A DNA stretch of 64,000 bases from Rhinopithecus roxellana (GCF_007565055.1 NC_044560.1:43481030-43545029), one strand, 5' to 3'. Numbered from the stretch's first letter, positions 48,740-60,744 are shown. Translations and numbers: made by a program. Notes: generated from the letters alone by a model not told the origin.

Positions 48740-49140
48740 CCAGGTAAGTCAGCCCTACCTCACCCCTGTCCACAAATCTTCAGTGGCCTCCCAATCCCTG
48801 CAGAATGAAGTCCAACCTCCTCAAGCAGACTCACCCTAACCTGGGTCTTATCTTCCCAGCACCATCTGCTATAGCACCTCCCACCCACCTGGGCTCCAGC
48901 TTCAAGCCTAAATGCAATTCTCTCAACATACCATGCACTATGATGCCACTGTGCATTAGCCCAAAGCCGAAAACAAGTTTTCTTTCCTTCTTTCCCTACA
49001 GATTTCTGGCTCAAATATCAGCTTCCACCATGGCCTTCCTTAGTCTTCCGGGTTAAAATTATGGCTCCTTCTTCTGTGCCCCTATTGCACTTTATATAGC
49101 TATTATTATACTATTTATTCACCCTGCCTTTTGTCAAATA
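48740..49140 (+). mobile_element. L2 3' region
   Basis: Contains cagtggcctcccaatccctg, cagaatgaagtccaacctcc, ctcaaatatcagcttccacc and tattgcactttatatagcta. Confidence 0.78.
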
Positions 49141-50265
49141 TCTCCAATTCTAATTGCACTTTTTTCACAGCATAACACTTCTAAAATCAGGAAGTGGCTT
49201 ACAATGTATGCCAAACACACGTGCCAGCTACCAGGTAGAGTACTACACCACAATACACCAACAGTTAATTTTCTGCACATGCAAACTAAACACTGCACAG
49301 GAGGCACTGGTTCATCCAGTTGCTTCCTTGGTGGTGATATTTGCACTGTTAATACCACATTTCAATTTTAATTTAAAGTTTCTATCTCTAGCACTTTTAA
49401 AACTATGTTCTGGTGTATTATTGCAATAAAAAGATATTTTTTGCATCTAGACTATGGCCCATGACATCTCAGATAAAGTAACTAAAGGTAGTAGAAATTG
49501 CCAGATCCCTTTGCACATGTTATGGAACTTCCTAATTCTTAGACCGTGAAGAACTTCTCCTCAGATACTGAGCTACTCTGTCAAAGCTTCCAAGTAACTT
49601 TCAGGAATAGCTGTTTAATATAAAAGAACTGTAATTTAGTTTTTTCAGAGTTACATATTTCGCAACAAGGAAATGCACAATCTAAACTCCAGGATTCTTC
49701 ATCCATCTCAAACATAGCTTTTTTCCAAAAGGAGTTCAAGATGGTGAGCACAGATTTAAAAAAGCAGTAAGTTAGCACTAAGCTTATATACAACTGCAGA
49801 CGGCCAAAGATGATACAAAGAACTTTTAATATTAAACCTGAAAATGCCTAATATTAAAACTTAATGATATCGATTAAGAAATAGACAGATCTATAGATAA
49901 AAGTCATCTATTGTCAGTTCATTAAAAGAATCGTATACATTTTGAGTTCCCTTTTTTGGCTAAAAAAGTTACCTTTATGATGAATCATACGGTAGATTGT
50001 ATTTGTTGGTCGAAAAAGCACAATCTTTTGGTAAGCTAATTCTTTCTTGACATGTCTATATTAGAAAACTGTTAAGGGTCTAGGCTATACGTTAACCATC
50101 TTTCTTTCACTTCCAGTGTCTTTACATATGAAAAAATGCTCATTACTGAATTGGTCTAGCTTTTGACCAATAGTTACATTTCTCTCAAACCTGGCCTCAC
50201 TTCTGTTAAAACCTAGCTGTACGCTTATTTTTAGATTTGGATGGGCATATTTCATTATAAATGCC
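49141..50265. other. Intron DNA, no feature recognised
   Basis: AT-rich sequence with no recognisable repeat or exon. Confidence 0.5.
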
Positions 50266-50269
50266 CTTT

Positions 50270-50790
50270 TAAAAATTCAAAATCCGTTCATGCTTTTGTG
50301 CATTCAACAAGTATTTATCAGACTCCTAATAAATGCCAAGCAATGACAAGACTACAAAGGCAAATAAGACCCAGCCTTGCTCTGAACTTTACTTACAGAC
50401 TAGAGGGACAGACAGGCCAGGCAGCATATCACAACTCAATGTGATGAGAGCTGTGATAGGGAAGTAAAGGCTGCTGAGGAGCATGGAGAATGACCATTGC
50501 ATGCAGCTTGGGATTAAGGAATACTTAAGCTAAACCCTGAAGAATGAATAGGAGATAATCTGGAAAAGTGGGCATCTAGGGGTCTATGGGATAAGTTGGC
50601 CTCAGTTGAGGGAACAGTGTATGCAAAAATATAAAGATGGAGGTGCAGACTGGGGAGGGGATCTACCAGTGGAGAGACAACAAGTTTTGTTGGGCCAGCT
50701 TTCAGAGGTGCCACAAACAGCTTCTGATGTCCTGTTAAGAATACCCTGGACTTTATCCTAAGAGCAGTGGGGATCCATTTTCATTTGCAA
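50270..50790 (-). mobile_element. L2-like element, antisense
   Basis: Contains cattcaacaagtatttatca, aatgccaagcaatgac, tgatgagagctgtgataggg and cagttgagggaacagtgtat, fitting a reversed L2. Confidence 0.6.
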
Positions 50791-51109
50791 GCTATTTTTC
50801 CAAAAACACATAATGCTTCATCAATTATATTGTTCTGTCAGTGCTGTGTCAAGTCTTAATCAGTTTTATTCAGTGCTGTTTTTGCTCTGTCTTCATTTCC
50901 AGTGTTTTTAAATTATTTATATTTAAGTGAAGAAAACATATTTGTACTTCCACGGGATTAAAAAACAACTGAACTCGTTTTGGTTCTCTCAATCACTCCT
51001 ATTTTTCCTTGCCTCAGAGAAAGAAGCAAATAAAAAAAAAATTCCCTACTAAATTCTTCATTTGCAATCATATGGGCCTTTCTCTATGGCATTTTACTCA
51101 ATATAGACT

Positions 51110-51290
51110 AAGTAGAGCCTGTGTAACCTCACGCAACTTGCTTAACCTCTCTGTGCCTTAGTTAACTATAAGACGACAGTTAGTATCACCTACCTTATAG
51201 GATTCTTATGAGGGTTAAATGTGATACCATATGCATAGTGTTTAGCATAATCTCTGAATTATAATAATTAAATTGTAGCTATTTTTGTCA
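51110..51290 (+). mobile_element. MIR
   Basis: Contains gtgtaacctcacgcaacttg, cttaacctctctgtgcctta and tagtatcacctaccttatag. Confidence 0.8.
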
Positions 51291-52107
51291 CTAAGCATTA
51301 TTGAACAATGTACATATATGTACATGGTTAAACTTTGAATTTGTATTTTATTATAATTCTAATGGCATACATATACATATATGTATAAAGCATATATATT
51401 AACACACACTTATGTTGTATGTTGAAAGTCTTTCCAGAAACTTTTAGTAGGAGTTATCTCTGAGGCAAGGACCTAAAGGATCAGGGAGGGGAGAGAGCAC
51501 TTTATTTTTCTCATTTTATTCCTTTCTATAATCTCTAATTCTTTTTTAACCTTTTATAATAAAATTTGGTGAAAACCCCTGTTGTGCAAAATCAAAAAAA
51601 AAAAAAAAAAACATTATTCTCAAAGCTTAGGATAATTATATGGAAATCATTTTATATAAAAAAAAGGGTATAGAACTTAGGCTTGCTTGGTCTAGAAAAG
51701 AGGAAAATTAAGACTAAGGGAGAATTAGTATCTGTTCTCAAAAATCTGTTGTCTGAGGGCTACCATGTGAAAGAAGGATTGGATATAATTTGTGTCTAGA
51801 GAACAGAAAGGCTGATTTTGCCCAAATAGAAAGAACTCTGCACTGATGAGAACAGTTCAAAGATACTGCCCCAGTGGCAAAAGCTCCATCACAGAAAGTG
51901 TCCACCATTGGCTACCTGGCCAACTTTCTGAGATTTGGTTCCAGGGATTCCCCTTCCAAATCTGTGAAATCTGGCAGTCTCCAAGCATTTGAAATTTGAA
52001 ACTTAGATTGACGTATCTTGTTCTGTTATCCAGTAACTGGTGCATTTTTAAATGATTATCCAGAAACATCCAAACTATACCCACACATTAAATAAGTTAC
52101 ATAAATT
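51291..52107. other. Intron DNA, possibly an L1M 3' stretch, otherwise unique
   Basis: 51420-51600 has gttatctctgaggcaagg, ttttataataaaatttggtg and an A run, weakly like an L1M tail. Nothing recognised from 51620 to 52107. Confidence 0.4.
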
Positions 52108-52407
52108 GGCTGGGCATGGTGGTTCACGCCTGTAATCCCAGCAGTTTGGGAGGCCGAGGCAGGCGATCACCTGAGGTCAGGAGTTCAAGACCAACCTGGC
52201 CAACATGGCAAAACTCCGTCTCTACTAAAAATACAAAAATTAGCCTGGCTGGTGGTGGGTGCCTGTAATTCCAGTTATTCAGGAGGCTCAAGCAGGGGAA
52301 TCGCTTGAACTAGGAGGCGGAGGTTGCAGTGAGTCGAGATCATGCCACTGCACTCTAGCTTGGGCAACAGAGTGAGACTCTGTCTTAAAAAATAAAAAAA
52401 TAATAAT
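52108..52407 (+). mobile_element. Full-length sense Alu with target-site duplication
   Basis: Starts ggctgggcatggtggttcac. Flanked by aaataagttacataaatt and aaataagttatataaatc, one or two mismatches over 17 bases. Confidence 0.95.
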
Positions 52408-52419
52408 AAATAAGTTATA

Positions 52420-53165
52420 TAAATCAATATTGCCTCCAACCTACAAGACCTTTCAATGGGCAGGTATTCTTAAGAAAGGATTATTAGTACTTATAAGTTT
52501 ATTATACTTCCATGAAGCACACAGTCATCCAAACACATATCTCATAATGTTGAAACCTGGTTCAAAATGTGGATGCTGTGTTTAAACACTAACTAAAATA
52601 AAATTTGTTAAAGGCAATTTTTGTTTCCAACCAGATGCACACTACATGGTATTTTAGCATTGTTCATTATCCTTATTCTTTAAAAAGTATTAATATCTGT
52701 TTCTAGATTTTTACTGGACTACTCTTTTTCAGCTTGTCATTATGAACTTGGTAAATTAAGCCCAATATTGGAACACATTAGCAGCTCAATATTGAAAGTT
52801 CTGCTTTTGTGTTTCTACTTGCCCTGAAAAGTGGGAAGAGAAATAGGGGGTTTTCAGCTAATGAATTGGGGTAGTGCAGTGCCTTTGAGATATGACAGGA
52901 TGACCTTTAAATGATGGCCTTTTCTAGAGAATAATTTGAATGAAGAGAAAGTGAGCCAGGGAAGGCAGAGAGCTCTGGAAGTCACAACTGGCTAGGAGAC
53001 TGCTCTGGTATCTACCACTTGAGAGGCTGCTGACTTAGAAAGCCATTACATTCCTCTGAACATCTGACCCTCTTTTATCTAAAAACAGGGGGGAAATCAA
53101 AGTAGATAAAATTGTTTCCATTTCAAAATCAGTTGATATTGTGCCTACCCAAAAGCTTAGTTCAA
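52420..53165. other. Intron DNA, no feature recognised
   Basis: Unique-looking sequence without coding or repeat signature. Confidence 0.5.
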
Positions 53166-53169
53166 TGGT

Positions 53170-53300
53170 GAAAACCTCAAACCTTTGAGTCAGAAGAAGA
53201 CCTAAATCTGGTTGTCATTATCTATTCTACCTTTGACAGATCTCCTACCACCTCTGAGAATAAGTTTCTTCATATGATAAATTGAAAGGGCAAGATACAA
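53170..53300 (+). mobile_element. MIR fragment
   Basis: Contains cctttgagtcagaagaagac, ctaaatctgg and gagaataagtttcttcatat. Confidence 0.5.
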
Positions 53301-53402
53301 AGTAAAGAAAAACTGCAAATGTATTTCTATATTGTTTTCAGCCTCAACTAATGATCTGTGGTAAGAATAGTTATTATGATTCCACTTTTATAAATGGGAA
53401 CA

Positions 53403-53686
53403 GGCCAGGCATGGTGGTTCATGCCTGTAATCCCAGCACTTTGGGAGGGAGGCCGAGGGGAGTGGATTGCTTGAGCCCAGGAGTTTGAGACCAGCCTGGG
53501 CAACATGGCAAAAATCCTACCTCTACAAAGAAAAAAAAAAATTAGCCAGGCATAGTGGTTCATGCCTGTAGTCCCAGCTACTCAGGAGGCTGAGGCAGGA
53601 GGGTCGTTTGAGCCCAGGAGGTCCAGACTGCAGTGAGCCATGATCACACCACTGCACTCCAGCCTGGGCCAATGGAGCAAGACCCT
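53403..53686 (+). mobile_element. Sense Alu, upstream half of an Alu-Alu fusion
   Basis: Starts ggccaggcatggtggttcat, has both monomers and ends gagcaagaccctg without a poly-A tail, passing directly into the next Alu. Confidence 0.93.
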
Positions 53687-53957
53687 GTAATCACAGCACT
53701 TTGGGAGGCTTAGGGAGGCAGATCACTTGAGACCAGGAGTTTAAGATCAGCCTGGCCAACATGGTGAGAGCCCGTCTCTACTAAAAATACAAAAATTAGC
53801 TGGGTAGGGTGGTGCACACCTGTAATCCCAGCTACTTGAGAGGCTGAAACACAAGAATTGTCTGAACCGGGGAGGTGGAGGCTGCAGTAAGCTGAGATCG
53901 CACCACTGCACTCCAGCCTGGGTGACAGAGCTATCTGTCTAGAAAAGAAAAGAAAAG
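53687..53957 (+). mobile_element. Sense Alu lacking its first bases, downstream half of the fusion
   Basis: Begins at taatcacagcactttgggag, lacking the usual first 25 or so bases, and ends with an (AAAAG)n-type tail. The word cctgt (53683-53687) is shared by both Alus at the junction. Confidence 0.93.
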
Positions 53958-55242
53958 GATTACTAGGTTTTTCAATGAGTAACAATAATGCAGAGGTTTG
54001 ATGCCAAGTCTCCAAGCACAGACACATGCTGCTTCCCTAACCTATTTAATAAAATTCTGGGGAAATGAAATAAGAGAATTGTCCAAGTGTTCTATTATAA
54101 ACAGTCTTACAAGTTTAAGGTATTATTAAGATTAAGCTTTAAATTATCTAGAGAGATATCAACATATTTCTTTCCACTCATTAACATTTTTATCAGAGCA
54201 AAAGTCCCATAAACCACTGATCCTATTCAGCATGTCACAGTACAATCAGTTGAATAATTGGCAGATTACTGCCGCTTTCGAAATGATACATGAGCTTAAT
54301 TAGATATACTAAACAACTGAATACATTTACACTGCACAGGCCACACTTTGAGGATCTCAGAAGAAAGAACTATAATTAGGCAAGACAGATATAGTTGTTC
54401 TAGTAAAAGAATCCTACTCTTAGAGTCCAATCCTTCATTCAAACCAAACAAATAACTCTCAGTTGAAAATATGCATCGAAATCATCGTAAGATACCCTGT
54501 ACTTCTACAACAAAGCCACAACATCCCCCTAACAAAATATAGGAGTGAACGGTGGATAAGGGGAGGAGAAAAGGAATCCCTGCAGCCTCTTCACACAATG
54601 CCTCCTTGATCAAGTTTAAGAATCAATTCCTGGCAATAGCACTTTAGAGACAACAATATTCTTAATGAAACACTTTCCCACCACAACAGGTTACTAAAGC
54701 AATCCAATATTCTTCTCTCCACCTATTAAAAAACTCTGATTTAGTGAAAAAGACAATCCTCAAAAATCCAGGACTTACCACAGGCTGCTCTGTGTTACAG
54801 TTACTTGCCCCCACTGACAGTCCCCTAGAGGCCAGAAGGATCTCATTCACTACTGTGTCCCTCACAGTGCTTGGCAAATAGCTGTGCTCAGAAAATGTAT
54901 CTTGAATTTATTCTACAATGTAACATATTTCAAATACCAATTTCAACTCTTAAAAAAATAATCTCTATGAAAAAAGGAAAACACATGAATTTCATATTTC
55001 TTTCATTTTCTTGAAGTGAGGCTCTTTCACACTCATTTGGAATGTGTTTGTTTTCATTGCAATTGTTTACGTGCTCACTACACGTAAACATTATTATGGT
55101 GGCATCATTCAGAGAACATGAATCTTTTTAAGATTTAAAGGAGATTACACCCAGTCAAAAGATGGATTACACTTTGATATATCACAGATATGAAAAAACA
55201 TAAATTGAATAACCACGTACAACATCAATAAAAAAAAGTCCT
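53958..55242. other. Intron DNA, no feature recognised
   Basis: AT-rich unique-looking DNA. A small palindromic patch cgtgctcactacacg occurs near 55070. Confidence 0.5.
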
Positions 55243-55533
55243 GCCTGGGTGCAGTGGCTCATGCCTGTAATCCTAGCACTTTGGGAGGCTGAGGCGGACA
55301 GATCACCTGAGGTTAGGAGTGCAAGACCAGCCTGGCCTACATGGCGAAACCCCATCTCTACTAAAAGTACAAAAATTAACTGGGCATGGTGGCGGGTGCC
55401 TGTAATCCCAGCTACTCAGGAAGCTGATGCAGGAGAATCACTTGAACCCGGGAAACAGAGTTTGCAGTGTGCAGAGTTCACACCCCTGCACTCCAGCCTG
55501 GGCAACAGAGCAAGACTCCATCTCAAAAAAAAA
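55243..55533 (+). mobile_element. Full-length sense Alu with target-site duplication
   Basis: Starts gcctgggtgcagtggctcat. Flanked by aaaaaaagtcctg at 55231-55243 and the same word ending at 55544. Confidence 0.94.
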
Positions 55534-55544
55534 AAAAAGTCCTG

Positions 55545-56689
55545 AAACCATCAATCCCTTGGGGATCATTTCAGTTTTATTTAAAGTGGTCTAAGAGAAT
55601 GTCCCATCAATATCGTGGTTAACTTCAATAAGAGCCTGAATGAGTAGAATTTGCTTTCAGTCCAGGACATTTGAGCATCTGTGGACAATATTTCATCCCA
55701 CTTTGGGACAAGGAAAATAGAAAATGATAGCCCAAGGAGAGCCATTACACAATTAAAATAAACAAGCATTTGTTTGCAAAGCAGCACATTTAAATTCAGC
55801 CTGATTTCATTACTGTTCAAATGACCCCATATGAATCTTTCCTCTGGAATCCTCAGTTGTCCAGTATTAAAGTTACCAATGTAGAAGCAACCACTGAGGA
55901 CTTCAATTATAAATATCTCTGTAAACAATTCTCCGAACCTGATTCCCTGCAGAGGTAAGCAAATAGCTATAATAATACTCCTAGTCCAACATGGATACAT
56001 TAAATGACTGTTTTGCTATTAAAATCGCAAATGCCAACAGCAGTTTCAAGAGAGGACTCTAACTTGCCAAAACGTTTTATAAAAGACAGTTGCAAGCCCA
56101 GATACAAAGTTTAGAGGAATTTCCATTGTACCTACATGTAAAGGTTTATGAAATCTGTACACTCAATGCAAAAGGATAAACAAGATCAAAGCCAACACAC
56201 GAAATAAATTTAATTGTGCAAACAGCAAAAGCTGTTTTAGTAAAAGAGCTCTAGATCCCAGGTTAAAAACTGCAGGAAAAAGGTAACATTAACCCTAGCA
56301 GACGGCTGTTAAGATGTGGCAGAGCTTTACAGAATTGCAAATAGCATCGGCATTGCAAGAATAACAATTGGAATAAATACCGTCTGCATGCTGCAAAAAC
56401 AATCAACGCACTTGCTCCTTCACCTCTCCCCCTCATCCAGCTGGGCAGTGAAAGCAGCTGCCTCTCCCAGCCCTCCTCCCAAGCTGTTCTTCGCCCCACC
56501 CGCTCCGTTCTCTTCTCCACCCCTCCCCTCCTCCTTCCCTCCCCCTCCCCGCCCCCAGTTGCCGTATTCAGCAGTCTAGAGAGATTAGGAGGCGCTCGCT
56601 ACAGTCTCTGGGCCTCAGGACTGATCTGTTTTCTAGCTCCCTGGATGAGAGAAATTAGAGACTCGACACCCAGGTGGGATTAGAAGGCT
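55545..56689. other. Intron 1 proximal to exon 1
   Basis: Unique-looking. 56400-56570 is strongly pyrimidine-rich on the plus strand (ccctcctccttccctccccc type) and grades into the CpG island. Confidence 0.5.
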
Positions 56690-56813
56690 TCGCCTCCAGC
56701 CCGGCTCTCTGGCAAACCGGGGCTGGGGGCCCCGGGGGGCCTCGGGCCGGGCGACTGGGAGGCTCTGGAGGCCGCGCCGGGCTCAGCGTTGCGCTCCCCG
56801 CGGGCAGCGCTAC

Positions 56814-57006
56814 CTGAGCTGTCCATGGTGCTGGCGCGGTCCGGAGGCTGCCGGGCGGGACTCCGCGCCGCTGCCCCGGCGTTCACTCTCTGCTTGCCGC
56901 CAACCCCGCCGCTTCCCGCACTTAAGTCCCCGTTACTGTCCACCAGCTGCAAAGATTCATAACCATCGTTGCTGGTCTTTTTCCGGTAGCTCCCGAGGAG
57001 GCTCAT
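56814..57006 (-). CDS. DNAJC6: DNAJC6 (auxilin), coding exon 1 of the long isoform
   Basis: This exon encodes residues 1-64 plus the first base of codon 65. It starts MSLLGSYRKKTSNDGYESLQ and ends ...RASTMDSS, followed by donor TCAG|gtagcg at 56813. Joining it to exon 2 completes Gly65 and gives MDSSG-ASSPDME, the N-terminus I remember for the 970-residue auxilin isoform. The better-known 913-residue isoform starts MKDSENKG before the same ASSPDME; the 57-residue difference matches the exon length here. The start at 57006 is the first ATG in a frame that stays open well upstream. Its context is weak (C at -3, A at +4). The frame also runs past the donor to a TAA at 56680, which is intron read-through. 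The segment is Ser/Gly/Ala/Arg-rich and looks disordered. Auxilin acts at presynaptic clathrin-coated vesicles, recruiting HSC70 for uncoating; loss in humans causes early-onset parkinsonism (PARK19). Confidence 0.93.
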
Positions 57007-57103
57007 GGGCAAGCCCGAAGAAGAGAGAAAATAATCAACCTGGGAAACGAAGGGGGAGATGGAAGGTGGAAAGGGCTGAAGAAGAAATTTAAAAAAAAAA
57101 AAA

Positions 57104-57118
57104 TCAAGTGCCCGACAT
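57104..57118 (-). CDS. Four-codon upstream ORF in the DNAJC6 5' UTR
   Basis: ATG TCG GGC ACT TGA (peptide MSGT), ending 97 bases before the auxilin ATG if the leader is unspliced here. Such a minimal upstream frame could reduce translation of the main ORF or permit reinitiation. It only matters if transcription starts upstream of 57118, which is not known. If the acceptor-like site at 57076 is used, this frame would be removed from the mRNA. Confidence 0.4.
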   Translation of the reverse strand: MSGT

Positions 57119-57560
57119 GACGCAAAGAGGAGGGAAAAGAAGGAGCGGCCACCGGAGAGGAGCTTCGCCGGGCGAGGCGAAGCCGCCGCCCTGAGCAGAG
57201 CTCGGCTTGGGGCGCCGGCAGAAGGGAGGGAGGGAAGGAGACGCGGGCGGGCGGGGGCGCGCGTCCTCGGGGCCAACGCCGCGGAGCCGCCCGGCCCCGC
57301 CGAGCTCCGGGCCCCAAGCCAGCACCTCCTGGCTGAGGAGTGCCCGGAAGCGATCCTATAGGTGTCGCCGCGTCGCCCCGCCGCGCAGCAGGGCAGCGCC
57401 AAAGCCGCTGGCCCGCGGGGAGGGAAGGAAAGGGAGGTAGGAGGGGAGGGGAGGTTCGTGAGGAGGGGGGTTGAAGGCGGGAAACGGGGCGGGGTGGTCG
57501 GGGGAGGGGACTACTACGACGAGGGTTGGGAGGGTGTGTTCGCACGCGTGTGGCAGAGAA

Positions 57561-59169
57561 GAAAGGGGCGAGGTATCTCGGCCTGCGAAGCTTTGAGGAC
57601 CGGGGGTCTTGTGGTAAAATCCAGATACACCCATTTCATGCAACTTAGCCTGTTTTCACCGGAAGATTCCGCCAAAGCCACCAGGACGATAACCGTCCTA
57701 GAGAATTGACTTGTAACTCAATTCAACAGAAAAAGAAAGGATGTTAAGTGCCAGAATATATCTATGCTAGGATATAAAGGAAGAGCAATATTTTGCACAT
57801 TCTCCAGAATAGGGATGATCCCTACGGGAGATATCAAAGAGTTGGATATTCTAATACTAGGAGGCAGCGTCCATTGTGCCTAGTGAGCAGATGGGACTGT
57901 TTAGAACTCTTTGTTGAGCGAATAAACTGAGGAGAAGGCAAGGTTAAGTCCGATGCAATTTCAGATCTGCCACCATTTACCTTAGGACCTGGAGAAAAGA
58001 CTATTATCAGTTAGCTAGCTTGAAGGCCTGCTTGGGAAGCAAGATAGACGAGGATTTCTTTTCCCATCCTCTAGCCTCACCCCTTTTCTTTCATAATTCT
58101 GGCCAAAGAAAGCAGTCACTCATAATCAGAAGAGAATTTATCATGAAGTTAATTAAGCTGTGTACCTAATTTTGTATTTGTCATTGTGTATTCTTAAAAG
58201 AAGATTCCAACATTGTATAAGTTCTGGACCTTAACAAAACCTGGATAAACTCTGGTAAGTCTTAAAATGTAATTATCAGATGTTTATTTTCACCTAAAAT
58301 AATAAGATTTTGAGGATTGCTCATTCTCATCAACTTAGGTCAAGATCAAGTAAAAATCTTGGTTAAAAATTATCATTTTCTCTACGAAAACTTGGAGGGA
58401 CTAAGTGAGGAGCCTGTCAAAAGTCATTTGACAGAGTTTCCTCACCAAAACAAGAAAAAAGTACATGCATGTAAAATGTTACTTGAGCCCATACACAAAG
58501 CCAGCTGTGCTTTCTTCTCATCTTACATGGTTTTCTCTTGCTGTCCTTATTTCAATCACCTAAGGACACAAAATCAAACAATAGCATCTAAGAGACTTCA
58601 GTCCAGATCATTTGGGTCTCAGAAGGTTTCCTGGAAGCTCTAGCTCTACACAGGTCTACATAAAATAAATTGGACTAAGAGACATTCTCCTGTACAAGGA
58701 TCACCTAAACACAGATTCTTGTAGGAAGAGCATGAATCAGAAGAAGTCCAAAGAAATGTTTTCTAAATCCTTCCGGTCCTTCTGGAGAAACCTAAACTTC
58801 CTGGCCAGCTGCTTTCCCAACTGCATTCTTTGATGAAGGTATGTTGTGACCTGAATTGCAAATCAGAGTTAATGCTCATTTATAACAAAATCAAACAACC
58901 TAAATGGTGGCAGGAAAAACTGTAATAAAAATTGTAAAACAAATGTTTATACTTTCAATTTTCCAAATCTGTCAGATTGAACTATTTTAGTTACTTGATT
59001 AAATAATTCTGTAAAGTCTAGTAAATCTTTTCCCATAACATCTTAAATAATCTTCCTCTGTACTTTTTCTTTTAATTCATTACTGACACACAGGGAGAGT
59101 AAATACCTAGTGTTCATCATATGCCCTGACAAATGCTGGACTATAATCATTGGATTAATAGAATTTAGA
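57561..59169. other. 5' flank of the DNAJC6 promoter, no gene recognised
   Basis: Unique-looking sequence. Open frames are short and unbiased. Confidence 0.5.
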
Positions 59170-59219
59170 ACCAGCCTGAGTGACAGATTGAGACCCTGTC
59201 TCAAAAATAAATAAATAAA
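59170..59219 (+). mobile_element. Alu 3' end fragment
   Basis: aaccagcctgagtgacagat, gagaccctgtctcaaaaata and aataaataaag: only the last 50 bases of an Alu. Confidence 0.85.
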
Positions 59220-59704
59220 GAGAGGATCATTTTTGAAAAGTGAAAATTATTATTTTCAAAAAGAGCACTCTCAGTTATTTTTGCTCAATTTCAACTTGCA
59301 GACATATTGCTGAAATAAATTACAGATGAGACATATATGCCTTTGTGTTTTTCAATATCTATCTCTGGAGTTTGCAAGTGTAAAGAAAAATATGAATGGG
59401 CTATAAGAATTTTATTTTTATCTTTACACTTAATATAAATAAAGTCAATCAGGATAACTATTAATAATCCTACAAAATTGAAGATACAAGGAGCATATTA
59501 AGGCAGGAAAATACAATAACTAGGAATAACTAGGTTAATTTACAACAGCCTAAAAACTAGGGCTTGGGCCTAAATTTGGATATGCACCAATTTCAACATT
59601 AAAATTTTCTTTACTGTGCTAAAGATCAAATTCATATACTTATCAATGAATATCTCACTGTTCTACTCCATAAAGCAAGCATGAGTAATTATATAGAATT
59701 AGAT

Positions 59705-59848
59705 TAGTACCTAACATATATATATGTGTTTGTGTGTACCTAACATAGTTAGGTATGTTATATGTTAGGTATATACATGTTAGTACCTAACATATATATA
59801 TATGTGTGTGTGTGTGTGTGTATGTGTGTATATATAGAGAGAGAGAAG
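59705..59848. repeat. Compound TA/TG microsatellite with inverted repeats
   Basis: tagtacctaacatatatata occurs twice (59707 and 59791 areas) and is complemented by tatatgttaggta between them. It ends in (TG)n and (GA)n. Confidence 0.9.
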
Positions 59849-60450
59849 AGTAGTACTTAACAATTGTTCTCTATTACTATTATTGGTCTGTCTTGGGTGC
59901 AGCTCTATGCTCAGTGCCTGGCAATCTTAGTTTTTCCCATGGGAAGAGCTCAATAAAGGCTAAGTATTATTTTTTCCAGGGATATCCTAATGGAAAATTG
60001 TCTTTGTAATTTTGAATGAGAATTTGGGCTTAAGGGAGGTGGCACTGGTCAAACCCAAGGTGAACATTTAGAGCCTAACTCTTGGTTTTCCAAACTCAAG
60101 ATTACTTCATAATTTATCTCAAAAATACTACATCATACATGAGACAACGGCAAAGGATAAGATGCCCTCTTTTGGGGACAGCAATCATTCCCTTTGTCTT
60201 TTCTCTTGCTGCCTTCAGATGCTTTATTAATTTGATGAAGATTAGTCACACTGAGGAATACTGAGGAACCAGGCTCTATTTCACCCTATACACACACCTC
60301 ATTTCAAATGCTGTCCTGTCAAAGCGAATGCCACATCACTTTTGGGGTGGGCTAAGAGATCAAGGTATGTATGCCATGACCTATGTAGGATTTTGATCTG
60401 TGATTTTCATTTCCTGGGAATATAAAACATTGATTAAGATTAAAGTTGCT

Positions 60451-60715
60451 GGCTAGGCACCGTGGCTCACACCTGTGGTCCTGGCACTTTGGGAGGCCAA
60501 GGTGGGCAGATCACAAGGTCAGGAGATTGAGACCATCCTGGCTAACACGGTGAAACCCTGTATCTACTAAAAATACAAAAAATTAGCTGGGCGTGGTGGC
60601 AGGCGCCTGTAGTCCCAGCTACTCGGGAGGCTGAGGCAAGAGCATCGCTTGAACCCAGGAGGTGGAGCTTGCAGCGAGCCGACAAAGCGAGACTCTGTCT
60701 CAAAAAAAATAAAAA
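60451..60715 (+). mobile_element. Sense Alu with a 3' internal deletion
   Basis: Starts ggctaggcaccgtggctcac. Near the end gcagcgagccgacaaagcga skips the usual segment with cactgcactccagcctgg. Flanks aagttgct/aagttgcc fit a short target-site duplication. Confidence 0.94.
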
Positions 60716-60744
60716 GAAGTTGCCTATGATTGTTTCTTAGTTCC

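Larger units (their letters stand above)
56690..57560 (-). promoter_or_regulatory. DNAJC6: CpG-island promoter and 5' UTR of DNAJC6 long isoform
   Basis: A dense run of CG dinucleotides and GC boxes (repeated gggcggg and ggcgggg on either strand) begins inside coding exon 1 and reaches about 550 bases upstream of its ATG; neighbouring DNA is CpG-poor. This is the classic layout of a TATA-less housekeeping or neuronal promoter with dispersed start sites. A CRE-like tgacgcaa lies on the plus strand near 57117. The exact transcription start cannot be read from sequence. An A-rich stretch at 57091-57103 (T-rich on the transcribed strand) interrupts the GC-rich DNA between the ATG and the main GC-rich core. 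Confidence 0.85.

Noticed and set aside
57007..57402. In-frame upstream extension of the auxilin exon-1 frame
   Set aside because: The frame is open but contains no ATG before MSLL; an extension would need a non-AUG start, for which there is no evidence.
57003..57545. 180-codon Pro/Arg-rich minus-strand frame over the CpG island
   Set aside because: GC-rich DNA gives long stop-poor frames; it is out of frame with the recognised auxilin N-terminus and ends just after its ATG.
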